A stretch of DNA of 64,000 nucleotides from Oxalobacteraceae bacterium OTU3CAMAD1 (GCA_024123915.1 CP099650.1:1674001-1738000), one strand, 5' to 3'; shown: positions 42,544-52,610, counted from the first letter of the stretch. Notes: generated from the letters alone by a model not told the origin. Program-made: numbers and translations.

Positions 42544-43989
42544 CTGCTCCTGGTGGTACGCCGTCTCCACCTGTAGCGAGATCTTTTTGCCGATGAAGTC
42601 CCCCAGCATCGCCAGGTGCTGCGACTCCTCTTCGAGGAACATGTCGACCACCTCCTGCGAGGCGAGGATGCGGAATTCGCGCGGATTGAATTGCTTCGCT
42701 TCGCGCAGCAGCTCGCGCAGGATTTCGTAGCAGATGGTGCGCGAGGTCTTGACCTGGCCCTTGCCGGCGCAGGCCGGGCAGGGTTCGCACAGGATGTGCG
42801 CCAGCGATTCGCGCGTGCGCTTCCTTGTCATCTCCACCAGGCCAAGCGCCGAGAAGTTCGACACCGACACCTTGGTGCGGTCGCGCGACAGCGTCTTTTT
42901 CAGCTCCTGCAAGACGGCGTTGCGGTGCTCGTTGTTCTCCATGTCGATGAAGTCGAGGATGATGATGCCGCCCAGATTGCGCAGGCGCAGCTGGCGCGCG
43001 ATCGCGTGCGCCGCCTCCAGGTTGGTCTTGAAGATCGTGTCGGCGAAATTGCGCCCGCCGACAAAGCCGCCGGTGTTGACGTCGATGGTGGTCATCGCCT
43101 CGGTCTGGTCGACGATCAGGTAGCCGCCGGATTTGAGGTCGACGCGGCGACCCAGCGCGCGCAGGATTTCCTCCTCCACGCCATACAGGTCGAACAGCGG
43201 CCGCTCGCCGGTGTAGTGCTGCAAGCGTGGCAGCACGCCGGGCGTGTAGGCCTTGCCGAATTCGACCAGGTTCAAATAGTTTTCGCGCGAGTCGACCTGG
43301 ATGGTGGCCGTGTCGTCGTGGACGAAGTCGCGCAGCACGCGCTGCGCCAGGCTCAAATCCTGGTGCAGCAGGGTGGTGGCGGGACGGGTCTTGGCGCCGT
43401 GGACGATGGCGCCCCAGGTCTTGCGCAGGTATTCAACGTCGGCGGCGATGTCGGAGTCCGACGCGTCCTCGGCCTGCGTGCGTACGATGTAGCCGCCTTT
43501 TTCGTCGGCCGGCAGCAGGCTTTGAAGCCGCGTGCGCAGCGCTTCGCGTTCCGCTTCCTTTTCGATCTTTTGCGAGATGCCGATGTGGGCGTCCTGCGGC
43601 AGGTACACCAGCATGCGGCCGGCGATGGAGATTTGCGTCGACAGGCGCGCGCCCTTGGTGCCGATCGGGTCCTTGATGACCTGCACCGTCAGCACCTGGC
43701 CGTCGAACAGGATTTTTTCAATCGGGGTGGGGGCGGCGTTCTGGCCGCCGTCGTGCGGGCGCGCCTCCCAGATGTCGGCCACGTGCAGGAAAGCGGCGCG
43801 TTCGAGGCCGATGTCGATGAAGGCCGATTGCATGCCGGGCAGCACCCGCACCACCTTGCCGGAGTAGACGTTGCCGGCCAGGCCGCGCGTGAGCGTGCGT
43901 TCGATGTGCAGCTCTTGCACGGCGCCTTGCAAAATCAGGGCGACCCGCGTTTCCTGCGGGGTGATGTTGATCAGGATGTCTTCGTTCAT
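42523..43989 (-). CDS. rng: Ribonuclease G
   Basis: 488 residues from ATG 43989. The product begins NEDILINITPQETRVALI, with an S1-like domain (VYSGKVVRVLPGMQSAFIDI), the catalytic DNase I-like domain (TTIDVNTGGFVGGRNFADTI, then GGIIILDFIDMEN) and the zinc-link cysteines CEPCPACAGKG. Length and motifs match RNase G, which processes 16S rRNA 5' ends and some mRNAs. It is the last gene of the leftward yebC-to-rng block. Its final codons lie in attR and are supplied by the island, but the protein ends normally (QYDVILM), so the enzyme should be intact. Confidence 0.95.
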   Translation of the reverse strand: MNEDILINITPQETRVALILQGAVQELHIERTLTRGLAGNVYSGKVVRVLPGMQSAFIDIGLERAAFLHVADIWEARPHDGGQNAAPTPIEKILFDGQVLTVQVIKDPIGTKGARLSTQISIAGRMLVYLPQDAHIGISQKIEKEAEREALRTRLQSLLPADEKGGYIVRTQAEDASDSDIAADVEYLRKTWGAIVHGAKTRPATTLLHQDLSLAQRVLRDFVHDDTATIQVDSRENYLNLVEFGKAYTPGVLPRLQHYTGERPLFDLYGVEEEILRALGRRVDLKSGGYLIVDQTEAMTTIDVNTGGFVGGRNFADTIFKTNLEAAHAIARQLRLRNLGGIIILDFIDMENNEHRNAVLQELKKTLSRDRTKVSVSNFSALGLVEMTRKRTRESLAHILCEPCPACAGKGQVKTSRTICYEILRELLREAKQFNPREFRILASQEVVDMFLEEESQHLAMLGDFIGKKISLQVETAYHQEQYDVILM

Positions 43990-44067
43990 GTGTCTCGGCG
44001 GCCGGCTGGCGCGGCTTCTGTGGCTATGTGAAGACTGATCATACACGAACCCGCACTGCGGCAAAAA

Positions 44068-44095
44068 GGGGTCGTACCCCTTGGGGTACGACCCC
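44068..44095. repeat. Nested palindrome, copy 1 (REP-like)
   Basis: GGGGTCGTACCCC and GGGGTACGACCCC (13-bp perfect arms, TT spacer) in the rng-maf gap. AACCCGC-like bases at 44048 and a GCGGGT near 44109 flank it as a possible outer stem. One of four family members in this window. Confidence 0.8.
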
Positions 44096-44131
44096 GGCGT
44101 CCGGGGGGCGGGTCAACACTCAATCGGAGAG

Positions 44132-44752
44132 TTACGGCAGCGGCAGTCCGGCCTGCCGCAGCAGCTGCGCGGTCTCGTACAGCGGCAGGCCCATGATGCC
44201 GGAATGGCTGCCGGCGATATGTTCGATGAATTGCGCGGCGGGGCCCTGGATGCCGTAGCCGCCGGCCTTGTCGTAGGGTTCGAGCGTGGCGCAGTAGGCG
44301 GTGATGGCGGCCGGCGACAGCACGCCGAAACGCACTTCCGATACCTGCGTGATTTGCCCGGTGAAGTCGGCCGAATGCACGGCGATGGCCGTCAGCACCT
44401 GGTGGGTGCGGCCGGACAGCTGCGTGAGCATGGCGTTGGCTTCGACGCGGTCGGCCGGCTTGCCGAGGATCTGGCCGTCGATGGTGACGGTGGTGTCGGC
44501 GGTGAGCACGGCGCGCGGCTTGAGGTGGCGGCGTTGCACCAGGTTGTAGCCGAAGGCGGCTTTTTCCTGCGCCACGCGGGCCACGTACTCGAGCGGCGCT
44601 TCGCCTTCGATCACGTCTTCGGTGACGTCGGCGCCGCGCGGACCGTCGGCGCGCAGCAGCAGCAGTTCAAAATCGATGCCGATCTGGCGCAGCAGTTCGC
44701 GCCGGCGCGGGCTTTTGGAGGCAAGATAGATCTTTTTTTCGACCAGTTTCAT
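44132..44752 (-). CDS. maf: Maf-family nucleotide pyrophosphatase (YhdE-like)
   Basis: 206 residues from ATG 44752. Signature LASKSPRRRELLRQIG at the N-terminus, VLTADTTVTIDGQILGKP and LSGRTHQVLTA in the middle, and DKAGGYGIQGPAAQFIEHIAGSH. The KAGGYGIQG form matches the YhdE subfamily (dTTP/UTP and modified nucleotide pyrophosphatase) better than YceF. It hydrolyses non-canonical nucleotides to monophosphates. Twelve bases separate its start from the rlmH stop, and all genes from yebC to rng run in one direction. Confidence 0.92.
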   Translation of the reverse strand: MKLVEKKIYLASKSPRRRELLRQIGIDFELLLLRADGPRGADVTEDVIEGEAPLEYVARVAQEKAAFGYNLVQRRHLKPRAVLTADTTVTIDGQILGKPADRVEANAMLTQLSGRTHQVLTAIAVHSADFTGQITQVSEVRFGVLSPAAITAYCATLEPYDKAGGYGIQGPAAQFIEHIAGSHSGIMGLPLYETAQLLRQAGLPLP

Positions 44753-44763
44753 TTTCCGACGCG

Positions 44764-45234
44764 TCAAACTCTATGGTAAGGGTGGTTCTGGGTGATCGAC
44801 CAGGCGCGATACAGTTGTTCGGCCAACAATACCCGTACCATACCATGAGGGAGCGTCATACTGGAAATCCGGATCAGGCCTTCGGCGCGCGCCTTGAGCT
44901 CCGGATCGAGGCCGTCGGCCCCGCCGATCAGGAAGGCGGTGTCGCGCCCGTCCTGCTGCCAGGCTTCCAGCTGCTGCGACAAACCGACCGAAGTCAGGTC
45001 CTTGCCACGCTCGTCGAGGGCGATGATGCGCACCGATTTGGGCAGCGCCGCCTCGATGCGCTCGCGTTCGAGCGCCATCGCGGTGGCCGCTGTCTTGCTG
45101 CCCGAACGGTCGACCGGCTTGATTTCCTTGAGCACGATCTTCAGTTCCGGCGGCATGCGCTTCGCGTATTCGGCGAAGCCCGCTTCGATCCAGGACGGCA
45201 TTTTATGGCCGACCGCAGCGATGATCAGCTGCAT
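44764..45234 (-). CDS. rlmH: 23S rRNA (pseudouridine1915-N3)-methyltransferase
   Basis: 156 residues, the full length of RlmH. The SPOUT knot is seen in [19 protein letters not shown] and the C-terminal [20 protein letters not shown], ending [10 protein letters not shown]. It methylates pseudouridine 1915 of 23S rRNA in the assembled 70S ribosome. It is positioned between rsfS (six bases upstream) and maf, as in most betaproteobacteria, suggesting one transcript for ribosome-related functions. Confidence 0.95.
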   Translation of the reverse strand: MQLIIAAVGHKMPSWIEAGFAEYAKRMPPELKIVLKEIKPVDRSGSKTAATAMALERERIEAALPKSVRIIALDERGKDLTSVGLSQQLEAWQQDGRDTAFLIGGADGLDPELKARAEGLIRISSMTLPHGMVRVLLAEQLYRAWSITQNHPYHRV

Positions 45235-45240
45235 CGTGGA

Positions 45241-45933
45241 TTATTCCGCGACTTTTTTGATACGCTTGATGACCGTCTTGGCCGGCGCTTCGTCGGCTTT
45301 CGGCTTGGCGGCCTTCGGCGCTTTCGGCTTCGGTGGCAGGGCTTTCAGCGCTTCGGCCGAGGCGACGGCGCTCTTGGTCTTGCCGACCTTGATGGTTTTG
45401 CCGACCGGGATCGCGGCCTTCTTGGCGGCCGGTTTCTTCTCGGCGGCCGGTTTGGCGGCGGCGGCTTTGCGGGCCGGGGTCTTCTTCTCGATCACCGGCG
45501 AGGCGTCGACGGCTTTTTTGCCGGCGGCCAGGTGGCTGGAGATTTTCTTCGGCTCGTCGGCTTCCTCGCCTTCCTTGGTCGACTTGCGCTTGGCGGCGCC
45601 CAGCTTGACCGGCTTGTCGCCCCAGATTTCTTCCAGGCGGTAGTAGGCGCGGATTGGCGCTTGCATGATGTGGACGATCATGTCGCCCAGGTCGACCAGC
45701 ACCCATTCACCGGTGTCCTCGCCTTCCATGCCGTAGACGTCGCCGCCGGCGGCTTTGACCTTGTCGCGCACCGAGGCGGCCAGCGCCTTGGTTTGGCGGT
45801 TGGAGGTACCGGAGGCGATAGCGATACGGTCGAAAAGGCTGGTCAGGTGGGTGGTGTCGAACAGCGTGATGTCTTGTGCCTTGACGTCTTCGAGGGCGTC
45901 AACGACGAGGGATTGCAGTTTTTTGATGTCCAT
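45241..45933 (-). CDS. rsfS: Ribosome silencing factor with long basic tail
   Basis: 230 residues. The RsfS (Iojap/YbeB) domain covers about 1-115: SLVVDALEDVKAQDITLFDT, then GTSNRQTKALAASVRDKV and EWVLVDLGDMIVHIM. It binds uL14 of the 50S subunit and blocks joining with 30S when nutrients are scarce. The typical protein is 105-140 residues; this one has an extra C-terminal tail of about 110 residues rich in Lys, Ala and Pro, with repeated KPAAEKKPAAKK and KPKAPKAAKPK, like histone H1-type tails. The tail is probably disordered and may bind RNA. One base separates its start from nadD. Confidence 0.92.
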   Translation of the reverse strand: MDIKKLQSLVVDALEDVKAQDITLFDTTHLTSLFDRIAIASGTSNRQTKALAASVRDKVKAAGGDVYGMEGEDTGEWVLVDLGDMIVHIMQAPIRAYYRLEEIWGDKPVKLGAAKRKSTKEGEEADEPKKISSHLAAGKKAVDASPVIEKKTPARKAAAAKPAAEKKPAAKKAAIPVGKTIKVGKTKSAVASAEALKALPPKPKAPKAAKPKADEAPAKTVIKRIKKVAE

Positions 45934-46593
45934 TTAGCTTTTGTATAGATTGTGTTGTTCAATATAGTCTAGCACTAGCGGCGGGATAAGCGAGTTTGCC
46001 TGTTCCCCCCGTTGTAATGCCGCACGTATTTCGGTGGCGGAGATATCCACCGCGAAGTCTTGTGCCAGATAAGTCAGACCGTGCGGCGTGTTGCGGATTT
46101 GTTCAGGCGTTCCCATACGACTGGAGAACGCCGCGGCGACCGCCGGCGGAAGGCCGGCGGCGCCTATGTCGAAGCCAGGGCGGGCCGCTACGCAGATATG
46201 GGCGTAGTCGAACAGCGCCTGCCATTCATTCCAGGTGTCGAGCCGCTGGAGCTGGTCGGCGCCCATCACGAAAGCGATGCAGGCGCCCGGTCCCAGTTCG
46301 GCGCGCACCAGGCGCAGCGTCTCGATGGTGTACGTTGGCAGGCCCTTGGCGGCGCGCTCGATTTCCTGCATGTCGATGGCGACGTCGAACGGCTGGCCCT
46401 TGAAGCCGATGGCCACCATCTCGGCGCGCTGTTCCGGCGTCGCCTTGAGCATGGCTTTTTGCCATGGCAGGCCGGCCGGGATCACGCGCAGCTGGTCCAC
46501 TTGCAGCAGTTGCGCGAAATAGGCGCCGAGGGCGATATGACCGTGGTGGACCGGATCGTAGCTGCCGCCCAGCAGTGCAACCCGCTGTGCCAT
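45934..46593 (-). CDS. nadD: Nicotinate-nucleotide adenylyltransferase
   Basis: 219 residues from ATG 46593. Nucleotidyltransferase motif GGSYDPVHHGHIALG (GxFxPxHxGH type) and the C-terminal ISATEIRAAL (ISSTxxR) are the NadD signatures; FVMGADQLQRLDTW is also typical. It converts nicotinate mononucleotide to deamido-NAD in NAD synthesis. A GTG at 46605 overlaps the hemF stop (GTGA) and is an alternative start adding four residues. The stop is directly before rsfS, the usual gene order. Confidence 0.93.
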   Translation of the reverse strand: MAQRVALLGGSYDPVHHGHIALGAYFAQLLQVDQLRVIPAGLPWQKAMLKATPEQRAEMVAIGFKGQPFDVAIDMQEIERAAKGLPTYTIETLRLVRAELGPGACIAFVMGADQLQRLDTWNEWQALFDYAHICVAARPGFDIGAAGLPPAVAAAFSSRMGTPEQIRNTPHGLTYLAQDFAVDISATEIRAALQRGEQANSLIPPLVLDYIEQHNLYKS

Positions 46594-46601
46594 GGCCTTT
46601 G

Positions 46602-47516
46602 TCACGCGGCCAGCCAGTCGCGGTGCGGCAGGAAGTCGGTGTACAGCGCCGCTTCCGGCGTGCCGTCCTCGGGTTCCCAGCGATAGCGCCATTTGACGAT
46701 CGGCGGCATCGACATCAGGATCGCCTCGGTGCGGCCGCCCGACTGCAGGCCGAACAGGGTACCGCGGTCGAAGACGAGATTGAATTCGACGTAGCGGCCG
46801 CGCCGGTAAGCCTGGAAATCGCGTTCGCGCTCGCCGTACGGCGTGTCCTTGCGGCGTTCCAGGATCGGCAGGTAGGCCGTCAGGAACGAATTGCCCACGC
46901 TTTGCATCAGCGCGAAGCTCTGGTCGAAACCTTCTTCATTCAAATCGTCGAAGAAGATGCCGCCGACGCCGCGCGCCTCCTTGCGGTGTTTCAGGTAGAA
47001 ATAATCGTCGCACCACTTCTTGTAGCGCGCGTGCAGGTCGTCGCCGAACGGCGCCAACGCGTCGTGGCAGCTTTGGTGGAAGTGTTTAACGTCTTCCTTG
47101 TCGCCGTAATAGGGCGTCAAATCCATGCCGCCGCCGAACCACCATGCCGGTTCGCCGCTGATGGTGGTCGTGGTGAAGAAGCGCACGTTCATGTGCACCG
47201 TCGGCGCGTACGGATTGCGCGGATGGATCACCAGCGACACGCCCATCGCTTCCCATGGGTTGCCGCCCAAATCGGGACGCGCGGCCGACGCCGACGGCGG
47301 CAGTTTGGCGCCCATCACGTGCGAGAAGTTGACGCCACCGCGTTCGATGACATTGCCTTCCTCGACCAGGCGCGAAATCCCGCCGCCGCCTTCCGGACGT
47401 TCCCACTCGTCGCGCAGGAAGGCCTTGCCATCGAGCGCTTCGAGCGCGTCGATGATGCGGGCCTGCAGATCGAGCAGGAAGGCCTTGACGGCCGCTGGAT
47501 TCGGGGCGGAGAGCAT
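46602..47516 (-). CDS. hemF: Aerobic coproporphyrinogen III oxidase
   Basis: 304 residues, the usual HemF length. Typical segments: [79 protein letters not shown] and [20 protein letters not shown]. It oxidatively decarboxylates coproporphyrinogen III in heme synthesis and needs oxygen. It is codirectional with purD (19 bases upstream) and overlaps nadD if the GTG start is used. Confidence 0.95.
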   Translation of the reverse strand: MLSAPNPAAVKAFLLDLQARIIDALEALDGKAFLRDEWERPEGGGGISRLVEEGNVIERGGVNFSHVMGAKLPPSASAARPDLGGNPWEAMGVSLVIHPRNPYAPTVHMNVRFFTTTTISGEPAWWFGGGMDLTPYYGDKEDVKHFHQSCHDALAPFGDDLHARYKKWCDDYFYLKHRKEARGVGGIFFDDLNEEGFDQSFALMQSVGNSFLTAYLPILERRKDTPYGERERDFQAYRRGRYVEFNLVFDRGTLFGLQSGGRTEAILMSMPPIVKWRYRWEPEDGTPEAALYTDFLPHRDWLAA

Positions 47517-47535
47517 GCGTATTATGGCTTCAGTC

Positions 47536-48804
47536 TTAGTGCTTCAAACCGCGCCAGCCGATGTCGCGGCGGCACTGCATGCCTTCGAAGGAGATCTGGT
47601 CGACCACCTCGTAGGCCTGCTTTTGCGCCAGCTTGACGCTGTCGGCCAGGCCAACCACGCACAGCACGCGGCCACCGGTCACTTGCAACTGGCCGCCCAC
47701 TTCGGCGGTGCCGGCGTGGAAGGTCACCGATTCCGGCGTTTCGGCCGGGATGCCTTCGATCACGGCGCCCTTGAGCGGCGCGTCCGGGTAGCCGGCGGCT
47801 GCCAGCACCACGCCAACGGCGGTGCGGCGGTCCCATTCCAGTTCGACCGTGTCCAGGGTGCCGTTGACGGCGTGTTCCATCACCGTCACCAGGTCGGTCT
47901 TCAGGCGCGACATGATCGGCTGCGTTTCCGGGTCGCCCATGCGGCAGTTGAATTCCAGCGTGCGCGGATTGCCGGCGGCGTCGATCATCAGGCCGGCGTA
48001 CAGGAAGCCGGTGAAGACGATGCCGTCCTTCGCCATGCCGGCGATGGTCGGATTGATAATCTCGCGCATCACACGGGCGTGCATCGCAGGCGTGACGATC
48101 GGGGCCGGGGAGTACGCACCCATGCCGCCGGTGTTCGGGCCTTCGTCGTTGTCCTTGAGGCGCTTGTGATCCTGGCTGGTGGCCAGCGGCAGCACGTTTT
48201 TGCCGTCGCACATGACGATGAAGCTCGCTTCCTCGCCGGCCAGGAATTCCTCGATGACGATGCGGGCGCCGGCGTCGCCGAAGCGGTTATCGGCCAGCAT
48301 GTCGTCGACCGCCTGATGCGCTTCTTCCAGCGACATCGCCACCACCACGCCTTTGCCGGCGGCCAGGCCGTCGGCCTTGATGACGATCGGCGCGCCGTTG
48401 GCGTCGATGTAGGCGTGCGCTTGCGCCACGTCCGAGAAGGTCTGGTATTTGGCGGTCGGGATGCCGTGACGCTGCATGAACGCCTTGGCGAAGTCCTTCG
48501 ACGACTCCAGCTGCGCCGCTTCCTTGGTCGGGCCGAAGACCTTCAGGCCACGGGCGCGGAACAGGTTGACGATGCCGCCGGCCAGCGGGGTTTCCGGGCC
48601 GACGACGGTCAGGCCGATGTGCTCCTGCTCGACGAAGGTCGCCAGTTCGTGCAGATCGGTGATGTTGACGTTGACCAGGCGCGAATCGCGCGCGGTGCCG
48701 CCGTTGCCGGGGGCGACGTAGACCATCTGGATGCGTTCCGATTGCGCCAATTTCCATGCCAGCGCGTGTTCACGGCCGCCGGAGCCGACTACCAATATTT
48801 TCAT
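47536..48804 (-). CDS. purD: Phosphoribosylamine-glycine ligase
   Basis: 422 residues. ATP-grasp enzyme: [20 protein letters not shown] at the N-terminus, [16 protein letters not shown] [33 protein letters not shown], and [16 protein letters not shown]. It catalyses the second step of purine synthesis (glycinamide ribonucleotide formation). Six bases separate its start from the yebC stop, and hemF follows. Confidence 0.96.
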   Translation of the reverse strand: MKILVVGSGGREHALAWKLAQSERIQMVYVAPGNGGTARDSRLVNVNITDLHELATFVEQEHIGLTVVGPETPLAGGIVNLFRARGLKVFGPTKEAAQLESSKDFAKAFMQRHGIPTAKYQTFSDVAQAHAYIDANGAPIVIKADGLAAGKGVVVAMSLEEAHQAVDDMLADNRFGDAGARIVIEEFLAGEEASFIVMCDGKNVLPLATSQDHKRLKDNDEGPNTGGMGAYSPAPIVTPAMHARVMREIINPTIAGMAKDGIVFTGFLYAGLMIDAAGNPRTLEFNCRMGDPETQPIMSRLKTDLVTVMEHAVNGTLDTVELEWDRRTAVGVVLAAAGYPDAPLKGAVIEGIPAETPESVTFHAGTAEVGGQLQVTGGRVLCVVGLADSVKLAQKQAYEVVDQISFEGMQCRRDIGWRGLKH

Positions 48805-48810
48805 AAATCC

Positions 48811-49536
48811 TCAGTCTTCGATCAGCGTGTTGGAATAGACTTCCTGGACATCGTCCAGCGCTTCCAACGCGTCCAGCAGTTTTTGCATCTTGACGGCGTT
48901 GTCGCCGGTGATGACGGTTTCGGTGGCCGGCTTCATGATGATCTCGGCCACTTCGGCCTTGAAACCGGCCGCTTCCAGCGCATCCTTGACGGTCGCGAAG
49001 TCGTGCGGGCCGCACAGCACTTCGAAGCCGCCTTCTTCATCGGCCACCACGTCCTCGGCGCCCGCTTCCAGCGCCACTTCCATCAGCGCGTCCTCGTTGG
49101 TGCCGGGCGCGAACAGGAACTGGCCGCAATGCTTGAACATGAAGGCCACCGAGCCCTCGTTGCCCATGTTGCCGCCGTTTTTGTTGAAGGCGTTGCGAAC
49201 TTCGGCCACGGTGCGCACGCGGTTGTCGGTCATGCAGTCGACGATGATGGCCGCGCCGCCGATGCCGTAGCCCTCGTAGCGTACTTCCTCGTAGGCCGCG
49301 CCGTCCTCGCCGCCGGTGCCGCGCGTGATCGCGCGTTGCACGTTATCCTTCGGCATATTGGCGTCGGCCGCCTTGTCCACAGCCAGGCGCAGGCGCGGGT
49401 TGGTCTGGATGTCGCCGCCGCCCATGCGCGCGGCCACGGTGATTTCCTTGATCAGACGTGTCCAGATCTTGCCACGTTTGGCGTCGGTAGCGGCCTTTTT
49501 GTGCTTGATATTGGCCCATTTGCTGTGTCCAGCCAT
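48811..49536 (-). CDS. yebC: YebC/PmpR-family translation or transcription regulator
   Basis: 241 residues from ATG 49536. The product opens [20 protein letters not shown], then [20 protein letters not shown] and [20 protein letters not shown], and ends [15 protein letters not shown], all hallmarks of the family. YebC proteins are reported as transcription regulators (PmpR) or as ribosome-associated factors helping proline-rich stretches. Longer upstream frames do not have the conserved start. First gene of the yebC-purD-hemF-nadD-rsfS-rlmH-maf-rng run. Confidence 0.94.
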   Translation of the reverse strand: MAGHSKWANIKHKKAATDAKRGKIWTRLIKEITVAARMGGGDIQTNPRLRLAVDKAADANMPKDNVQRAITRGTGGEDGAAYEEVRYEGYGIGGAAIIVDCMTDNRVRTVAEVRNAFNKNGGNMGNEGSVAFMFKHCGQFLFAPGTNEDALMEVALEAGAEDVVADEEGGFEVLCGPHDFATVKDALEAAGFKAEVAEIIMKPATETVITGDNAVKMQKLLDALEALDDVQEVYSNTLIED

Positions 49537-49680
49537 GTTCAGTCTTCCTTCGGCGCGGTTTTGTTCGGGGTTGGCGATAGTCGTTGCTATGCGGTGAGGG
49601 CGGTATTTTACCATAGTCGGGGGCGGCAAAACCGGGCGGCAACCCCCGGCGCCCGCGTGGCCGCCGCCGTTGGTGGTGTT

Positions 49681-49708
49681 GGGGTCGGACCCCTCGGGGT
49701 CCGACCCC
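49681..49708. repeat. Nested palindrome, copy 2 (REP-like)
   Basis: GGGGTCGGACCCC and GGGGTCCGACCCC (13-bp perfect arms, TC spacer) between the divergent yebC and EamA-transporter genes. It differs from copy 1 by compensatory G/C for T/A changes at arm position 8 and its partner, which keeps the hairpin. Confidence 0.8.
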
Positions 49709-49769
49709 GCCGTGGCTTAGGGGTTGGCAGCCTTTTACCGCCAAAGCGGGTTTGCCGTACAATCGAGGG

Positions 49770-50684
49770 ATGGACAAAAGCATAACGAATGTGAGCCCGG
49801 CCCGGACGGCCTATCTGGGCGGCCTGGGAATCGCCATCGGCGGCGCGGTGCTGTTCTCGACCAAGGCCATCGTCGCCAAGCTGCTCTACCGTTATGACCT
49901 CGACGCCGTCACCGTGCTGGCGTTCAGGATGATCTTTTCGCTGCCGGTGTTCGCCGCCGTCGCCGTCTGGAAGATGCGCAGCGAGGCGCCGCTGTCGAAA
50001 GCCGACCGCTGGCGCCTGATCGGCCTGGGGCTGGTCGGCTACTATTTGTCCAGTTTCCTCGATTTTCTCGGGCTGCAGTACATCACGGTCGGTCTCGAGC
50101 GGCTGATTTTGTTCCTGACGCCGACCTTTGTGCTGCTGATCAGCTCCACCCTGCTCAAGCAGCACATCAGCGGCAAGCAGTGGCTGGCGCTGCTGACCTC
50201 CTATTGCGGCATCGTGTTCGTGTTCCTGCATGATTTGGACAACGGCGGCAGCAATGTGGCGCTGGGCGCGACCCTGGTCACCGGATCGGCCGCCGCCTAC
50301 GCCGTCTATCTGCTGCTGTCGGGGGAAATGGTCAAGCGGCTCGGGGCGCTGCGGCTGGTGTCGTATGCGATGTGCGTTTCCAGCGTGGCTTGTATCGCCC
50401 AGTTTTTCATCCTGCGGCCGGTGTCGGCGCTGGTGCAACCGATGGGCGTGTACGGCCTGTCACTGGTCAACGGCATCCTGTGCACGGTGATGCCGGTGTT
50501 TATGACGATGGCCGCCGTAGAGCGCATCGGCGCCGGCGCCGCCTCGCAGGCGGGCATGATCGGTCCCGTGTCAACCTTGTTTCTGGGCGCGCTGCTGTTG
50601 GGCGAGCCTGTCACGTCCTGGCAACTGGCCGGCACCGCGCTGGTGATCGCCGGGATTTATCTGCTGTCCAAGAGTAAAAAATAA
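49770..50684 (+). CDS. EamA-family (DMT) transporter
   Basis: 304 residues. Ten hydrophobic helices in two EamA repeats: the first starts GGLGIAIGGAVLFSTKAIVA, the second VALGATLVTGSAAAYAVYLL. PVSTLFLGALLLGEPVTSW near the end is the usual EamA motif. Drug/metabolite transporter superfamily members carry out efflux of amino acids or metabolites; the substrate cannot be predicted. The ATG at 49770 follows CGAGGG. It precedes mgsA by 19 bases on the same strand. Confidence 0.88.
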   Translation: MDKSITNVSPARTAYLGGLGIAIGGAVLFSTKAIVAKLLYRYDLDAVTVLAFRMIFSLPVFAAVAVWKMRSEAPLSKADRWRLIGLGLVGYYLSSFLDFLGLQYITVGLERLILFLTPTFVLLISSTLLKQHISGKQWLALLTSYCGIVFVFLHDLDNGGSNVALGATLVTGSAAAYAVYLLLSGEMVKRLGALRLVSYAMCVSSVACIAQFFILRPVSALVQPMGVYGLSLVNGILCTVMPVFMTMAAVERIGAGAASQAGMIGPVSTLFLGALLLGEPVTSWQLAGTALVIAGIYLLSKSKK

Positions 50685-50703
50685 AACTGGATAAACCGTA
50701 TAC

Positions 50704-51102
50704 ATGGATAACGTTATGAAAACCCGCATCGCCCTGATTGCCCACGACAAGAAAAAAGACGACATGATCCTGCTGGCCGGCGAGTACCGCGCCTTCCTGT
50801 CGACTTGCACCCTGGTTGCCACCGGCACCACGGGCGGGCGCTTGATCAACGAGTTGGGGCTGGAGGTGGACCGCAAGCATTCCGGGCCGTTCGGCGGGGA
50901 TTTGCAGATTGGGTCGATGCTGGTGCAGGGTGAGATCGATTGCGTGATCTTCCTGCGCGATCCGATGACGCCGCAGCCGCACGAGCCGGACATCAACGCG
51001 CTGGTGCGGGCCTGCGACGTGCACAACACGCCGTGCGCGACGAACGTGTCGTCGGCGCACCTCGTGTTGTCGCAGTTGCAGTTGCGCGCTGCGGCCGCCT
51101 GA
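50704..51102 (+). CDS. mgsA: Methylglyoxal synthase
   Basis: 132 residues. Characteristic segments: [42 protein letters not shown] and [16 protein letters not shown], with the Asp and His residues known from E. coli MgsA catalysis. It turns dihydroxyacetone phosphate into methylglyoxal, a bypass used when phosphosugars accumulate. It lies between a transporter gene and a quinone oxidoreductase gene on the same strand. Confidence 0.94.
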   Translation: MDNVMKTRIALIAHDKKKDDMILLAGEYRAFLSTCTLVATGTTGGRLINELGLEVDRKHSGPFGGDLQIGSMLVQGEIDCVIFLRDPMTPQPHEPDINALVRACDVHNTPCATNVSSAHLVLSQLQLRAAAA

Positions 51103-51141
51103 GGCGCGCTACACTCTGACACTCATGTAACGGAGGCAGTG

Positions 51142-52116
51142 ATGACCAAGGCAATTCGTATCAACCGCGTGGGCGGTCCGGAGGTGATGGAGCTGGTGGA
51201 CGTGGACCTGCCGCCGCCCGGCCCCGGCGAGGCACAAGTGCGCCACGGCGCCATCGGCCTCAATTTCATCGATGTGTACTTCCGCACCGGCCTGTATCCG
51301 CAGCCGCTGCCGGGCGGCCTGGGCATGGAAGGCGCCGGCACCGTCGAGGCGGTAGGCGAGGGCGTGACCGAAGTGAAGGTCGGCGACCGCGTTGCCTATG
51401 CCGGACGGCCGAATGGCGCCTATGCCGAGGCGCGCAACATGCCGGCGTCGCAGTTGCTGGTGCTGCCGGAGAAGATCGGCTTCGATATCGCCGCCGCCAT
51501 GATGCTGCAAGGCTTGACGGTGCAGTACCTGCTGCACCGCACCGTGCACCTGAAGGCGGGCGACACCATCCTGTTCCACGCGGCGGCCGGCGGCGTCGGC
51601 CTGATCGCCTGCCAGTGGGCCAAGGTGCTGGGCGTGACCCTGATCGGCACGGTCGGCTCCGACGAGAAGGCGGCGCTGGCGACCGAGAACGGCGCCGACC
51701 ACGTGATCAACTACAACCGCGAGAACTTCACCGAGCGGGTGCGCGAGATCACCGGCGGCAAGGGCGTATGCGCGGTGTACGACTCGATCGGCAAGGACAC
51801 TTTCATCGGTTCGCTGGATTGCCTGGCGCCGCTCGGCACCATGGTCAGTTTCGGCAACGCGTCCGGACCGGTGCCGCCGATGGCGCTGAGCGAGCTGGCC
51901 AACCGTGGCTCGCTGTTTGTCACGCGGCCGTCGCTGGGGGCGTACATGGCCACGCGCGAGGATCTGGAGGCGGCGGCCAAGTCGCTGTTCGGCGTGGTCA
52001 ACAGTGGCGCAGTGAAGATCGACGTGCGTCAGCGCTATAACCTGGCCGACGTCGCGCAGGCGCACATCGATCTCGAGGGGCGCAAAACGACCGGCTCGAC
52101 GATCATACTGCCATGA
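51142..52116 (+). CDS. Quinone oxidoreductase (zeta-crystallin type)
   Basis: 324 residues from ATG 51142, after GGAGG with a good spacing; a GTG just before is less likely. Medium-chain dehydrogenase fold without the zinc-binding residues: GLNFIDVYFRTGLYP, GMEGAGTVEAVGEGV, then the Rossmann loop HAAAGGVGLIACQWAKVLG and AVYDSIGKDTF. It reduces quinones with NADPH. The stop overlaps the next gene's ATG (ATGA). Confidence 0.92.
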   Translation: MTKAIRINRVGGPEVMELVDVDLPPPGPGEAQVRHGAIGLNFIDVYFRTGLYPQPLPGGLGMEGAGTVEAVGEGVTEVKVGDRVAYAGRPNGAYAEARNMPASQLLVLPEKIGFDIAAAMMLQGLTVQYLLHRTVHLKAGDTILFHAAAGGVGLIACQWAKVLGVTLIGTVGSDEKAALATENGADHVINYNRENFTERVREITGGKGVCAVYDSIGKDTFIGSLDCLAPLGTMVSFGNASGPVPPMALSELANRGSLFVTRPSLGAYMATREDLEAAAKSLFGVVNSGAVKIDVRQRYNLADVAQAHIDLEGRKTTGSTIILP

Positions 52117-52610
52117 ACGGCAGCTTTTTCGAGGAGGACAAGGTCAAGGGCAAGCAGCGTCGCGACGAGGAAGAGGACGACGACGGCGATTTCTCCGACA
52201 TGCTGAGCGAAATGCGCATCCTGCTGCCTGGGGCGCAGATGCTGTCCGCCTTCCTGATCATCCTGCCGTTCAACACCGGTTTCGCGCACATCGACCATAC
52301 GGAAAAGCTGCTGTTCCTGGCGACGTTTTTCCTGGCGCTGACCAGCCTCGTGCTGTTGAGCGCGCCGGCGATCCAGCATCGTTTGATGCGGCCGTTGAAG
52401 GACAGGGCGCGCTTCAAGCGTGTGGCGACGAAGCAGATCGTGGCCGGCTCGTTCGCGCTGGCGATCGCGCTGGTGCTGGGGACGGATCTGGTGATCTCCG
52501 AGGTGTTCGGCTCCACGGTGGGCATGGTCATGGCCGGCATCATGGCGGCGTTGATCGCCATCGCATGGTGGTTGATGCCGATGTATTTGAAGCGGCATTC
52601 GGGCGTTTAA
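52113..52610 (+). CDS. DUF6328-family membrane protein
   Basis: 165 residues. A charged N-terminus ([20 protein letters not shown]) precedes [20 protein letters not shown], a conserved opening of the family, and three or four transmembrane helices follow (about 40-60, 70-90, 110-130, 135-155). Function unknown; members are common in Proteobacteria and Actinobacteria. It is translationally coupled to the quinone oxidoreductase gene by an ATGA overlap. Confidence 0.8.
   Translation: MNGSFFEEDKVKGKQRRDEEEDDDGDFSDMLSEMRILLPGAQMLSAFLIILPFNTGFAHIDHTEKLLFLATFFLALTSLVLLSAPAIQHRLMRPLKDRARFKRVATKQIVAGSFALAIALVLGTDLVISEVFGSTVGMVMAGIMAALIAIAWWLMPMYLKRHSGV

Noticed and set aside
42616..44031. Rightward 471-codon open frame opposite rng
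   Set aside because: Ala/Asp/Val-rich shadow of rng codons.
47125..49785. Rightward 886-codon open frame opposite hemF, purD and yebC
   Set aside because: It crosses three well-identified genes and their gaps and shows no family resemblance.
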